DNA of 64,000 bases from JAIBBG01 sp040381475 (GCA_040381475.1 JBEIHH010000001.1:62001-126000); one strand, 5' to 3'. Shown: positions 9,368-18,522, counted from the first letter of the stretch. The notes: generated by a model not told the origin, from the letters alone. Numbers and translations are program-made.

Positions 9368-10450
9368 ATGAAGGACCTGTTGGACAAACTATTCATGATT
9401 GCTGAAAGGCACGGTGAGGTTGGTAAAATGATTACTGACCCTGCGGTTATCTCTGACATGAAGAGATATCCTGTTTTGATGAAAGAATACAAGGACCTCG
9501 GTGTTATCGTCGACAAATATCACGAATACAAAAAGGTAATAGATGATCTCGCTGCAGCGAAGGAGATATTGTACTCCAATGAGGATCCTGATCTGAAAGA
9601 ACTAGCGCAGGAAGAATACGATACATTGTCACCTCTCAAGGAAAGGTTGGATGAAGAGGTGAAGTATATGCTCATTCCCAAAGACCCTGAAGACACCAAG
9701 AACTGTATTATGGAGATCCGCGCCGGAACCGGCGGAGATGAAGCATCCATATTTGCAGGTGATCTTTATAAAATGTATACCCGATTTGTTCAGAATTGTG
9801 GTTGGAAATACGAAGTCCTTACCATCAGTGAAGGCACTATGGGCGGTTTCAAAGAGATCGCTTTTGAAATAACAGGAACTGATGTGTACGGGAACTTAAA
9901 ATTTGAAAGTGGCGTGCACCGCGTACAACGAGTGCCGGATACTGAAACGCAGGGCCGAGTGCATACAAGTGCAGCAACAATTGCTGTTCTGCCGGAAGCT
10001 GAAGAATTTGATGTTGTGATCAATCCCGCAGATATCAGAAGAGATACATACAGAGCGAGCGGTGCCGGTGGTCAGCACGTGAATAAAACGGAGTCCGCTG
10101 TGCGACTAACCCACATACCAACAGGCGTTGTAGTTGAATGTCAGGAGGGCAGATCGCAGCACGAAAACAATGAAAAGGCAATGACCATGCTTCGAACAAG
10201 AATTTTCGAGGCGGAGGTAAATAGGAGGCAAGAGGAACGTGCCCGAATGAGAAAATCACTTGTGAGCACGGGTGACCGCAGTGCTAAAATCAGGACCTAC
10301 AATTTTCCGCAGGGAAGGGTTACGGATCATCGGATCAATCTCACCATGTACAACCTAGATGCGATAATGAATGGAGATATCGGCGATATTATTGAAGCAC
10401 TGAAACTCGCGGAGAACGCCGAAAAGCTCAAGGAAGGCAGCATAGTATGA
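9368..10450 (+). CDS. prfA: Peptide chain release factor 1
   Basis: A 360-residue class I release factor, the usual RF1 length. It recognises UAA and UAG on the ribosome and triggers peptide release. The GGQ catalytic motif is present (GAGGQHVNKTESAVRLTHIP, near residue 234). The codon-recognition tripeptide of the PxT type is visible as PDT in VPDTETQGRVHTSAATIAVL (near residue 190), which separates RF1 from RF2 (SPF type). It lies six bases after purM and overlaps the next gene by four bases. Confidence 0.96.
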   Translation: MKDLLDKLFMIAERHGEVGKMITDPAVISDMKRYPVLMKEYKDLGVIVDKYHEYKKVIDDLAAAKEILYSNEDPDLKELAQEEYDTLSPLKERLDEEVKYMLIPKDPEDTKNCIMEIRAGTGGDEASIFAGDLYKMYTRFVQNCGWKYEVLTISEGTMGGFKEIAFEITGTDVYGNLKFESGVHRVQRVPDTETQGRVHTSAATIAVLPEAEEFDVVINPADIRRDTYRASGAGGQHVNKTESAVRLTHIPTGVVVECQEGRSQHENNEKAMTMLRTRIFEAEVNRRQEERARMRKSLVSTGDRSAKIRTYNFPQGRVTDHRINLTMYNLDAIMNGDIGDIIEALKLAENAEKLKEGSIV

Positions 10451-10896
10451 TGGAAGTGAGAGTTATTGATCATGCCCAAACGCACAATTTGCGTCACAGA
10501 GTATTGTGGCCTCATATCCAAAAGACCGAAGATTGTGTTATCGATATTGATCAAAGAGTGGATGCCATTCATCTCGGTGTCTATAGCGGCGGAAGGTTGA
10601 TTAGCATTGGTTCATTGTTCGAGATGCAGTCACCTAAAATTCAATATTCACGACAGTATCGTTTGCGGGCCATGGCTACTGATCCTGAATTTCGTCATCT
10701 TCACTCGGGTAAAATGCTCGTAGAAGAAGCTATTCAAAAACTTCGTGCCATGGGTGTGGAAGTGTTGTGGTGTGATGCACGCCTGAATGCGGTTGGCTTT
10801 TACACCAAATTGGGATTCGAAATGCTGCCTGAAGTTTATGAAGTGAAGAATATTGGCCCTCACCATTTCATGTGGTTTGAGATAGACCGTTGCTGA
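10447..10896 (+). CDS. GNAT family N-acetyltransferase
   Basis: A 149-residue small acetyltransferase. The acetyl-CoA-binding segment is visible as RLRAMATDPEFRHLHSGKML (a variant of the Q/RxxGxG/A loop), followed by the typical VLWCDARLNAVGFYTKLGFE motif. The substrate cannot be told. The start codon overlaps the prfA stop by four bases (ATGA), a sign of translational coupling. Next to a release factor one thinks of ribosome or RF modification, but this is only positional; RF methylation, not acetylation, is the known modification of RF1. Confidence 0.85.
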   Translation: MMEVRVIDHAQTHNLRHRVLWPHIQKTEDCVIDIDQRVDAIHLGVYSGGRLISIGSLFEMQSPKIQYSRQYRLRAMATDPEFRHLHSGKMLVEEAIQKLRAMGVEVLWCDARLNAVGFYTKLGFEMLPEVYEVKNIGPHHFMWFEIDRC

Positions 10897-10922
10897 ACTC
10901 ATTCATTTGTTCTCACCAAAGA

Positions 10923-10956
10923 TTGCTGCTGTGAAATGCTTGTGGTGCTAAATTCG
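10923..10956 (+). promoter_or_regulatory. Predicted promoter of the aminotransferase gene
   Basis: TTG at 10923-10925, a 23-base spacer and TAAATTCG at 10949-10956, again the TAnnTTCG variant. Transcription would begin about ten bases before the ATG at 10973. Confidence 0.5.
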
Positions 10957-10972
10957 CCGCACAATTAGAATT

Positions 10973-12175
10973 ATGCCAACTATTTCATCCAAAGCGCATG
11001 ACATGCCGGCTTCACCGATCAGGAAGCTTGTACCTTTTGCAGAAGCAGCCAAAAAGAAAGGAAGAAAGGTGTATCACCTGAATATCGGACAACCGGATAT
11101 TGAAACTCCGGCTATTGTAAGAAAGAAGATGCAGGAACTTGATCTGAAAGTTGTTGAATACAGCAACAGTGAAGGTATTGCAGCATATCGCAATGGCCTT
11201 GTTGGATATTACCAGTCGAAGGATATTCAACTCCAGCCTGAAAATATTATGGTTACGACTGGTGGTAGTGAAGCACTGGTGTTTGCATTTATGACATGCT
11301 TCAATCCTGGCGATGAAGTAATCGTACCGGAACCGTTTTATGCAAACTACAACGGCTTCGCGGTAATGGCCGGTGTGAAGGTTGTTCCTGTGATGAGTTA
11401 TATCGAAACAGGATTTGCGTTACCTCCGATTGCTGAATTTGAAAAGTTGATCGGCCCGAAGACGAAAGGAATTTTGATCTGTAATCCGGGAAACCCGACA
11501 GGATATCTCTATAGCAAAGAGGAGCTCGGACAACTGCGCGATGTGGTTAAGAAGCATGATTTGTTCATCATGGCTGATGAGGTTTACCGCGAATTTGCTT
11601 ATGATGGCGAGAAGCCATACAGTGTCATGAATCTTGAAGGTATTGAAGACAACGCCATCATGATTGACAGTGTCAGCAAGCGATACAGTATGTGTGGTGC
11701 CCGCATTGGTGCCATGATTACACGCAACCGTCTTGTAATGGCTGCAGCTTTGAAATTTGCTCAGGCGCGCCTTTCACCACCAACCTTTGGACAAATGGCA
11801 TCTCTTTATGCCCTTGAAACGCCACAATCATATTTTGATGGTGTTGTCGGAGAGTATGTGGAAAGAAGAGATATTCTCATTGATGGATTGAATAAAATTC
11901 CGGGCGTCATTTGCCCGAAACCCAAGGGTGCATTTTATTGTATTGCCCAGCTCCCGATAGATAACAGCGATACCTTTTGCCAATGGATGCTCGAAGATTT
12001 TGAATATGAAAATCAAACTGTCATGATGGCACCAGCAACTGGTTTTTATTCTCGCCCCGAGCCAGGTAAGCAACAAGTGCGACTCGCTTATGTGCTCAAT
12101 AAGGAATCACTGCGCAAAGCTCTGAAGTGTCTTGAAGAAGCCCTGAAGCAGTATCCGGGCAGAACAAAAGCATAA
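10973..12175 (+). CDS. Pyridoxal-phosphate aminotransferase, class I/II (aspartate aminotransferase-like)
   Basis: A 400-residue fold-type I aminotransferase. Visible features are the N-terminal LNIGQPDIETP, the cofactor-contacting NPGNPTGYLYSKEEL, the ADEVYREFAYD strand with the PLP-nitrogen Asp, and the Schiff-base lysine (Lys236) in SVSKRYSMCGARIG. The C-terminal QQVRLAYVL holds the carboxylate-binding Arg. This subgroup includes aspartate and broad-specificity aminotransferases; the exact amino donor is not settled by sequence. It is monocistronic, with its own promoter, and meets glnN tail to tail at a shared terminator. Confidence 0.9.
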   Translation: MPTISSKAHDMPASPIRKLVPFAEAAKKKGRKVYHLNIGQPDIETPAIVRKKMQELDLKVVEYSNSEGIAAYRNGLVGYYQSKDIQLQPENIMVTTGGSEALVFAFMTCFNPGDEVIVPEPFYANYNGFAVMAGVKVVPVMSYIETGFALPPIAEFEKLIGPKTKGILICNPGNPTGYLYSKEELGQLRDVVKKHDLFIMADEVYREFAYDGEKPYSVMNLEGIEDNAIMIDSVSKRYSMCGARIGAMITRNRLVMAAALKFAQARLSPPTFGQMASLYALETPQSYFDGVVGEYVERRDILIDGLNKIPGVICPKPKGAFYCIAQLPIDNSDTFCQWMLEDFEYENQTVMMAPATGFYSRPEPGKQQVRLAYVLNKESLRKALKCLEEALKQYPGRTKA

Positions 12176-12177
12176 TG

Positions 12178-12207
12178 AAAAAGGCGCCTTTTGAGGCGCC
12201 TTTTTTT
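12178..12207. terminator. Bidirectional terminator between the aminotransferase and glnN
   Basis: An 8-bp stem (AAGGCGCC / GGCGCCTT) is flanked by an A run on the left and a T run on the right, so it can end transcripts from both sides. It runs into the glnN stop codon at 12206-12208. Confidence 0.85.
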
Positions 12208-14392
12208 ATCGTGTGAACAACAATTCTCTCATCTTAGGCAATGGCCAGTATTCATCTTCGGTGATCAGTTCAAGTTGATCAGCACTTTCTCTGGCAGCAT
12301 CCATCAAAGGTTTGATTTTGTTGCTGTAAGCCTCAGCCTGTTTTTCAAGATCCATCTTAATAGCCTTGTTGCGCTCTGCAATCATTTTATCAAGTGATTC
12401 TTTGAGCGATAAGATGTGAATTGAAATCTGCTTCACAAGATCCGTTTGAGTTTTTGCTAGCGTTTTCGACTCAGCAGCTCCGAATACTTCTTTCAAACCA
12501 AGAATATTATCAATCAGTTTGGTTTGGTATTCAATGGCCGCCGGGATAATGTGATTTACAGCAATATCATTCGTTACAAGTGCCTCGATCTCACGTTTGC
12601 GGAGATAAGTGTCGACTTCAATTTCATAGCGTGCGTGTATCTCTTCATGAGTGAGTACATTCAATGATTCGAACATCTTGTGAACGTCCTTGTTCTTCCA
12701 CACTTTTAACGCACTGGGCGTGTCTTTGAAATTGCTCAGGCCACGCTTTGCTGCTTCTTTCACCCATTCGTCGCCATATCCATTGCCTTCAAATCTGATA
12801 GGCTTACTCAATTTGATCAGGCGCTGAAGTTCTTTCAGAATTGCTTCGTCTTTGTCATCGCCTTTTGAAATGCGTGCATCAACGTCTTTCTTAAACTGAT
12901 TCAAGCGATTTGCAACGATGGTGTTGAGCACGATCATAGCGTTGGCACAGTTGGCACTGCTTCCAACTGCCCTGAACTCAAACTTGTTGCCGGTAAATGC
13001 AAAAGGTGAAGTCCTATTGCGGTCAGTATTGTCGAGCAATGCCTGAGGTAACTTACCGATATTCAGTTTGAGATCAGTCTTGTCTTCCGGAGTCATTTTG
13101 CCCGCCTTGATATTTTTTTCAAGGCTATCAAGCATATCGCTCAAATGACCACCAAGGAATGTCGACATGATAGCAGGAGGTGCTTCATTTGCCCCAAGAC
13201 GATGATCGTTGCCTACACTGGCTATAGATGCTCTGAGAACATCTGCATTTTCATGTATCGCCGCTACGGTATTGACGAAGAATGTGAGAAATTGCAAGTT
13301 TGATTTAGGATTCTTGCCTGGCTTCAAAAGATTGATACCGGTATTGGTGCTCAATGCCCAGTTGTTGTGTTTACCACTTCCGTTGATTCCTTCGAATGGT
13401 TTTTCGTGCAACAGAATTCTGAAATTGTGCTTGCGTGCAGTTTTCTCGAGCACATCCATAACAAGCTGATTGTGGTCATTGGCAAGATTAGCTTCCTCGA
13501 ACATCGGAGCGAGCTCAAACTGATTAGGAGCAACCTCATTGTGACGTGTTGTTACAGGAATGCCTAAGAGGTGTGATTCCGTTTCAAAGTCTTGCATAAA
13601 TGCCATGGCACGCTCGGGAATACTTCCGAAATAATGGTCTTCAAGCTGCTGACCTTTTGCAGGTTTCGCGCCAAAAAGCGCTCTTCCCGTCATGGCAATG
13701 TCTGGCCTTGCATTGAAAAGAGAACTATCTATCAGAAAATATTCCTGTTCCCAGCCAAGCGTCACGGCAACCTTATTTACGTCTTTGTCAAAATATTGAC
13801 ATACAGACGTGGCAGCCATGTCTACTGCGTTCAATGCACGCAACAATGGCATTTTATAGTCCAGCGCATGACCGGTGTATGAAATGAAAATAGTCGGAAT
13901 GCATAGTGTGTTGCCAACGATAAACGCAGGAGAAGTCGGATCCCACAAAGTATAACCGCGTGCTTCGAAGGTATTTCTTAATCCGCCTGATGGGAAAGAT
14001 GACGCATCAGGTTCCTGTTGCACCAGCATAGTGCCATCGAATTTTTCAAGTGCACGTCCATCGCTGAGTGGTTTGAAGAAGCTGTCATGCTTTTCAGCCG
14101 TACTTCCTGTCAAAGGCTGGAACCAGTGCGTATAGTGTGTTACTCCGCGCTGGATAGCCCACTCCTTCATAGCTGCAGCGACGTGATCCGCGGTTTGTCT
14201 GTCAATGCGTTGACCGCTGTTGATGCAATCCATGAGTTTGTCATATGCATCCTCTGTGAGGTATTCACGCATTTTGTGGTAATAGAATACATTACTGCCG
14301 TAAAATTCGCTGATGCGTGCGCCACGCGATTCAAACTTCACTGGCTGACGCTGATGGAGTTCGGAAAGTGCCTGAAATCTTGTACTTGACAT
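12206..14392 (-). CDS. glnN: Type III glutamine synthetase
   Basis: A 728-residue GSIII, much longer than the ~470-residue type I enzyme and typical of Bacteroidota. It makes glutamine from glutamate, ammonia and ATP in the cytoplasm. Visible signatures are LGWEQEYFLID (metal/glutamate site), TTRHNEVAPNQFELAP, HEKPFEGINGSGKHNNWAL (the catalytic core) and FRAVGSSANCANAM near the Arg-containing substrate loop. I chose the ATG at 14392 (MSSTRFQALSELHQR) over the frame extension to 14437, because the extension falls in the leader between promoter and hairpin. The promoter is at 14475-14508. Confidence 0.95.
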   Translation of the reverse strand: MSSTRFQALSELHQRQPVKFESRGARISEFYGSNVFYYHKMREYLTEDAYDKLMDCINSGQRIDRQTADHVAAAMKEWAIQRGVTHYTHWFQPLTGSTAEKHDSFFKPLSDGRALEKFDGTMLVQQEPDASSFPSGGLRNTFEARGYTLWDPTSPAFIVGNTLCIPTIFISYTGHALDYKMPLLRALNAVDMAATSVCQYFDKDVNKVAVTLGWEQEYFLIDSSLFNARPDIAMTGRALFGAKPAKGQQLEDHYFGSIPERAMAFMQDFETESHLLGIPVTTRHNEVAPNQFELAPMFEEANLANDHNQLVMDVLEKTARKHNFRILLHEKPFEGINGSGKHNNWALSTNTGINLLKPGKNPKSNLQFLTFFVNTVAAIHENADVLRASIASVGNDHRLGANEAPPAIMSTFLGGHLSDMLDSLEKNIKAGKMTPEDKTDLKLNIGKLPQALLDNTDRNRTSPFAFTGNKFEFRAVGSSANCANAMIVLNTIVANRLNQFKKDVDARISKGDDKDEAILKELQRLIKLSKPIRFEGNGYGDEWVKEAAKRGLSNFKDTPSALKVWKNKDVHKMFESLNVLTHEEIHARYEIEVDTYLRKREIEALVTNDIAVNHIIPAAIEYQTKLIDNILGLKEVFGAAESKTLAKTQTDLVKQISIHILSLKESLDKMIAERNKAIKMDLEKQAEAYSNKIKPLMDAARESADQLELITEDEYWPLPKMRELLFTR

Positions 14393-14429
14393 TTTAGTTG
14401 TTTTATGAAAAAATGTTTTTTGGTACTTG

Positions 14430-14448
14430 CCCCCCAAAAAATCGGGGG
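14430..14448 (-). promoter_or_regulatory. C5/G5 hairpin in the glnN 5' leader
   Basis: On the minus strand CCCCC, a short A/T-rich spacer and GGGGGG can form a strong 5-bp stem about 40 bases before the glnN ATG. It is not followed by a T run, so it is not a normal terminator. It could affect mRNA stability or translation; no known riboswitch is recognised. Confidence 0.35.
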
Positions 14449-14474
14449 TAATGAATCATAATTTGAATATTTTG

Positions 14475-14508
14475 CGAATATAGATGAATTATTTCAGGGG
14501 GTATCCAA
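14475..14508 (-). promoter_or_regulatory. Predicted glnN promoter
   Basis: On the minus strand, TTG (14508-14506), a 23-base spacer and TATATTCG (14482-14475). The transcript would start near 14468 and include the C5/G5 hairpin at 14430-14448 in its 5' untranslated region. Confidence 0.55.
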
Positions 14509-14581
14509 AAAAAATGAACACTTTTTTGATAAAATGATGAAAATGGAGTTTATGGCTGGGTTTTTTGAGAATTAGTTTGGT

Positions 14582-16591
14582 ATGAAGTATGTTCGCGTAG
14601 CTAAAAAATTCTTGTTCGTTATGATGAAAAAGTTATCGATGTCTTTGTTGTTGGCCATTTTTAGTCTGTATATGAAGGTTTCAGCTCAAGAAGTAAAATC
14701 TGAATCCATGAGCATACTTCCGCAGAAGCAAATTCCAGCAAGTGTATTTTTTGAGTTGCCTATAAAGACCATGGTAACAGTTTCGCCGGATGGGTCATAT
14801 CTGGCATATCTCTCCCCATGGAAGAATACTTTGAATCTTTTCGTTGAGCCTATCAATGGTGGTGATCCAGTCCGTCTTTCCGCACAATCTGGACAACCGG
14901 TGCATAAATATCATTGGATAAGTAATCAAGCTCTCGCATTTCAGGGTGCTGAGAATAACGGAAGTTTAGAATCTATTTACATCGGTCAATTATCTGAACC
15001 TGAAAATCCTTTTCGCGTTTCATCGGAGGGCATGGATGCAAAATTGTTAAGTGTGACGAAGGAAGGTTCAGGGGTTTTTTATTACATGCAAAAGAAACCT
15101 ACAGCCACAGGTTATGATCTATTTTCCTTTGATTTCATCGATAAAAATCCGCGGCTTGTTTATGCAGCAGACGGATCTGCATATTATGACTACTGTGTTT
15201 CTCCTGATAATGGAAGGATAGTGGCAATGGATTGCTTTGGAGAGGAAGTTCGGCTTTCATTTATGGATAATGAAAGACACATGATCAAGGTTGCATCATT
15301 TTCATGCGATAAGACATTTATACCCGTTGCTTTCGACGGTAAGAACAAGACGTCTATTCTTGCAATCAGCAATGTCAGTGCTGATCGCAAATCATTGGTG
15401 AGTTTTGATTATGTACTCGGAGTTCAAACCGGGGTGATTTGGGAAGATGGAGAAGCTGATTTTTACAGACGGGATAATAACTTTAGTAATGCGTTGGATT
15501 TGGAGCTTGAGTCTTTAGGCAGTGCTTATGGAATAGTGACTTTAAACAGTGACCATGAAAAAATAAAGAATGTGATAGCAGAGAAACTTGGTCCGCAAAC
15601 CCAATTCATTCTTGACAATGTTGATGATAGGGGAAATGTTTTTGTTTTGCATACTGTGGGTGCTAGAGTTGCTCCTGTATACTACAGATACAATGTTTAT
15701 AACAATGAGTTAAAAGAAATTAGCAATACCAATAAGAGTATTTCCCCAAATTATCTTGTAGATATACAAAGAACGTCTTTTGTGAATCGGACTGGAAGTG
15801 AGATTCAGGCTTCTGTGGTGTTACCTCATACGGGATCGAAGCAGGCTCCTGTAGTCATTTATTTGCCTGAAAATCCTTATGATAAATTTTTCCCCGAATA
15901 TCATCCTGAGATTCAACTGCTGGCGAATAATGGTTTTGTTGTATGGATAGTTGATTTTAGTGGATCGTTCGATTACGCAAAGCTGCTTTGTTATGAGAAT
16001 ATGAACTCATGGGCTGAAAGAATTTCCTCTGACCTGATTGATGCGGTGAAACATTTGATAGTAACTGGCACTGCGCATCCAGAGCGGATATCATTATTTG
16101 CGAATGGATTCAGCGGTCTATTTGCAATGAGCGCTATGTCGAATGAATCCGAATTATTCTCTTCAGGCGTATTCGTAAATGCAATTTTTGATCTCAATGC
16201 TTTTCTCGCAGATGGAACCCCAATGAAAAGTCAGCCTAATCCTTTTTGGTCGACGTTGAGTGTAGATAAAAACTCCGGCGGAGGTATTAAGAATTTTGGC
16301 AGCGTCGTTGCTGGAGACATTCAGGTGAAACAACCACTATTCTTTGCCTTTTCAAATTTTGACAAATTCTTCCCTGCTACTCAAAGCAATAGCGCTGCTG
16401 CAGCTTTAACAAAATCAGGGAATATACCTGAAATTTTTTCAGTAGATGATAGTCATGAGTTGGATAATATTGAGAATAAGGTAGCTTTATGGGATGCTAC
16501 AATTGACTTTCTAAAACGCAATTCTCAGAAAAACATAAAGGCTCCAGAAGATCAGGCTCCTTCACGTGATGAGTTTCGAAGAAAACAGTAA
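14582..16591 (+). CDS. S9 prolyl-oligopeptidase-like protein lacking the catalytic serine
   Basis: A 669-residue exported protein built like an S9 peptidase: a propeller-like N-terminal part (VSPDGSYLAYLSPW, VSPDNGRIVAMD) and a C-terminal alpha/beta-hydrolase part (from about residue 430). Aligned without gaps to the family pattern DPDRIxxxGGSYGG, the sequence HPERISLFANGFSG puts Gly509 at the nucleophile position. Asp in SNFDKF and His in DDSHELDN sit where the other triad members are expected. It is therefore probably a pseudo-peptidase. The signal peptide reads best from the ATGs at 14621 or 14624 (MKKLSMSLLLAIF...), so the true start may be there. It is a single gene, divergent from glnN. 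Confidence 0.78.
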   Translation: MKYVRVAKKFLFVMMKKLSMSLLLAIFSLYMKVSAQEVKSESMSILPQKQIPASVFFELPIKTMVTVSPDGSYLAYLSPWKNTLNLFVEPINGGDPVRLSAQSGQPVHKYHWISNQALAFQGAENNGSLESIYIGQLSEPENPFRVSSEGMDAKLLSVTKEGSGVFYYMQKKPTATGYDLFSFDFIDKNPRLVYAADGSAYYDYCVSPDNGRIVAMDCFGEEVRLSFMDNERHMIKVASFSCDKTFIPVAFDGKNKTSILAISNVSADRKSLVSFDYVLGVQTGVIWEDGEADFYRRDNNFSNALDLELESLGSAYGIVTLNSDHEKIKNVIAEKLGPQTQFILDNVDDRGNVFVLHTVGARVAPVYYRYNVYNNELKEISNTNKSISPNYLVDIQRTSFVNRTGSEIQASVVLPHTGSKQAPVVIYLPENPYDKFFPEYHPEIQLLANNGFVVWIVDFSGSFDYAKLLCYENMNSWAERISSDLIDAVKHLIVTGTAHPERISLFANGFSGLFAMSAMSNESELFSSGVFVNAIFDLNAFLADGTPMKSQPNPFWSTLSVDKNSGGGIKNFGSVVAGDIQVKQPLFFAFSNFDKFFPATQSNSAAAALTKSGNIPEIFSVDDSHELDNIENKVALWDATIDFLKRNSQKNIKAPEDQAPSRDEFRRKQ

Positions 16592-16651
16592 TAAATGCTG
16601 AATCTGAACAGTGCATGCACATGTTGCGGCAACTGGCGCTGTATCTAAGAT

Positions 16652-17467
16652 TTACATCAACTCAGCAGTTCTGACAAGCATACCCGGAAAGAGACTTTCA
16701 ATATCAGGAGTTGATTCGAAAAGGCCGAATACAGCCGAACCGCTGCCTGTCATGGATGTGTAATATGATCCGCGCTCAGCCAGCACAGATTTGATCATCC
16801 CTATCTGTGGATAGGTTTTGATCATATAGGGTTCAAAATCATTTTTGACATACTGTTGCCACTCATCTTTCGGCTGATGATTCAGATTCCGCAAGTCAAT
16901 TTCCGGTGCTTTGGGTGTTATGTGTTTATAGGCTTCAGCAGTGCCGATATGTACACCGGGGTAAGCAATGACTACATGTGTTCCTGAAAGTTTCAAATCA
17001 ATCGATTCCAGCACGTCACCTCTTCCGGTGACAAAGGCTGGTTTGTTTTCAATGAAAAAGGGGCAGTCGCTGCCAAGTTGCGCAGCATATTTCCTTAACT
17101 GGTCAACGTTTAATCCGAGTTCGAATTGGTCATTGAGTAGCTGCAGCATAAAGGAGGCATCAGATGAGCCACCGCCAAGACCGGCGCCGACAGGTATATT
17201 TTTCAGCAGAAATGCATTCACGCCGCCTAGATTGAACTCTTGGCTGAGCAGATGATATGCTTTGACACAGAGATTGTCATCCGCTTCTCCACCAAATTGA
17301 ATACCTTGTGATGCAAAGTGAATTCCTTCCTTTTCTGCCGGCACAATTTCCAATACGTCAGCGAGTGACACGGGTAGAAAAATGCTCTCCAGATTGTGAT
17401 ATCCATCTGGTCTCTTGCCAGTAATGAACAAACCAAGATTGATTTTTGCGTTGGCAAAGGCGATCAT
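16652..17467 (-). CDS. ispE: 4-diphosphocytidyl-2-C-methyl-D-erythritol kinase
   Basis: A GHMP kinase of 271 residues that phosphorylates CDP-methylerythritol in the non-mevalonate isoprenoid pathway. The N-terminal FANAKINLGLFITGKRPDGY and the ATP-binding PVGAGLGGGSSDASFML are diagnostic. The frame is open to a TTG at 17473, which overlaps the era stop, but the ATG at 17467 (MIAFANAKINLG) gives the usual N-terminus. It follows era directly, so the two are almost surely one transcript. Confidence 0.95.
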   Translation of the reverse strand: MIAFANAKINLGLFITGKRPDGYHNLESIFLPVSLADVLEIVPAEKEGIHFASQGIQFGGEADDNLCVKAYHLLSQEFNLGGVNAFLLKNIPVGAGLGGGSSDASFMLQLLNDQFELGLNVDQLRKYAAQLGSDCPFFIENKPAFVTGRGDVLESIDLKLSGTHVVIAYPGVHIGTAEAYKHITPKAPEIDLRNLNHQPKDEWQQYVKNDFEPYMIKTYPQIGMIKSVLAERGSYYTSMTGSGSAVFGLFESTPDIESLFPGMLVRTAELM

Positions 17468-17469
17468 AC

Positions 17470-18408
17470 TCAATCCAGATAACCGAAAGTTTTTAATTTT
17501 CTTTCATCATTTCTCCAGTTGGGATCGACTTTGATGAATGTCTTTAACATCACTTTTTTACCTGTGAATGATTCCATGTCTTTGCGTGCCTGTGTTCCGG
17601 TGCGCTTCAATGAGCTGCCCAAATGGCCAATGAGAATTGCTTTCTGTGATTCACGCTCAGTGACAATGACCGATGAGATATGTATGATCGAATCTTCTTC
17701 CCGGTATTCTTCTATGATGACTTCACAGGAGTAAGGAATTTCCTTTTCATAGTTCATGAATATTTTCTCTCGTATGATCTCACTACAGAAGAAACGCATG
17801 GTTCTGTCACTTACTTCATCCTTGGGAAAATATGGCGGACTTTCGGGTAATACACGAATGATCTGAGCGAGAAGTTCTCTCGTATGTATTTTCTCGAGGG
17901 CGGAAACCGGGAAGATTTTTGCCGAAGGAAGCTCTTCGGACCATTTTTCGAAAAGGGCATTTACGCCGTCATTGCCTACAAGATCGTATTTATTCAATAT
18001 GACAAACACTGGAATCTTAGTCTTACGAATTTTTTCCAGCGTTGCGGCATGTATTTCACGTTTGTCTGCGCTATCCACTACAAAAAGAATGAGGTCGGCA
18101 TCCGTGAGAGCGGTGCCAACAGCTTTCATCATTCCTTCCTGCATTTTGTATTTTGGATCGAGCACTCCGGGAGTGTCGCTGTAAACAATCTGAAAGTCGT
18201 CGCCATTCAGAATACCCATGATGCGGTGTCTCGTGGTTTGCGCTTTTGGGGTGACAATGCTTAGTTTTTCACCCAAAAGCGCATTCATGAGGGTTGACTT
18301 TCCGGCATTCGGGTTGCCGATTATATTCACGAATCCCGCTTTGTGCTTGGTTTCTGACAATTTATTCGATGTATTGTTTACGGCTTCAAAAGTAATGTAT
18401 ATTTGCAC
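17470..18408 (-). CDS. era: GTPase Era
   Basis: An Era GTPase needed for 16S rRNA maturation and 30S assembly. G motifs: GNPNAGKST (G1), DTPG (G3), NKYD (G4), and the C-terminal KH domain with the SCEVIIEEYREED stretch. The frame from ATG at 18408 gives 312 residues, but that ATG lies inside the -7 element of the initiator tRNA promoter on the other strand. A TTG at 18360 would give a start (SETKHKAGFVNIIG) close to where Era proteins usually begin. The start is therefore uncertain. It is divergent from the tRNA gene and leads into ispE. Confidence 0.95.
   Translation of the reverse strand: MQIYITFEAVNNTSNKLSETKHKAGFVNIIGNPNAGKSTLMNALLGEKLSIVTPKAQTTRHRIMGILNGDDFQIVYSDTPGVLDPKYKMQEGMMKAVGTALTDADLILFVVDSADKREIHAATLEKIRKTKIPVFVILNKYDLVGNDGVNALFEKWSEELPSAKIFPVSALEKIHTRELLAQIIRVLPESPPYFPKDEVSDRTMRFFCSEIIREKIFMNYEKEIPYSCEVIIEEYREEDSIIHISSVIVTERESQKAILIGHLGSSLKRTGTQARKDMESFTGKKVMLKTFIKVDPNWRNDERKLKTFGYLD
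18374..18405 (+). promoter_or_regulatory. Predicted promoter of the initiator tRNA
   Basis: TTG at 18374-18376, a 21-base spacer and a perfect TATATTTG at 18398-18405, followed by CACCCCCC. Transcription would start near 18411, about 34 bases before the tRNA. The element overlaps the 5' end of the longest era frame. Confidence 0.65.
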
Positions 18409-18444
18409 CCCCCTAATCGAAGGATGTGGGTTAAAATTTTACAT

Positions 18445-18517
<73 letters not shown>

Positions 18518-18522
18518 CTACT

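Noticed and set aside
17884..18264. Plus-strand 126-codon frame
   Set aside because: Antisense to era, no recognisable domain.
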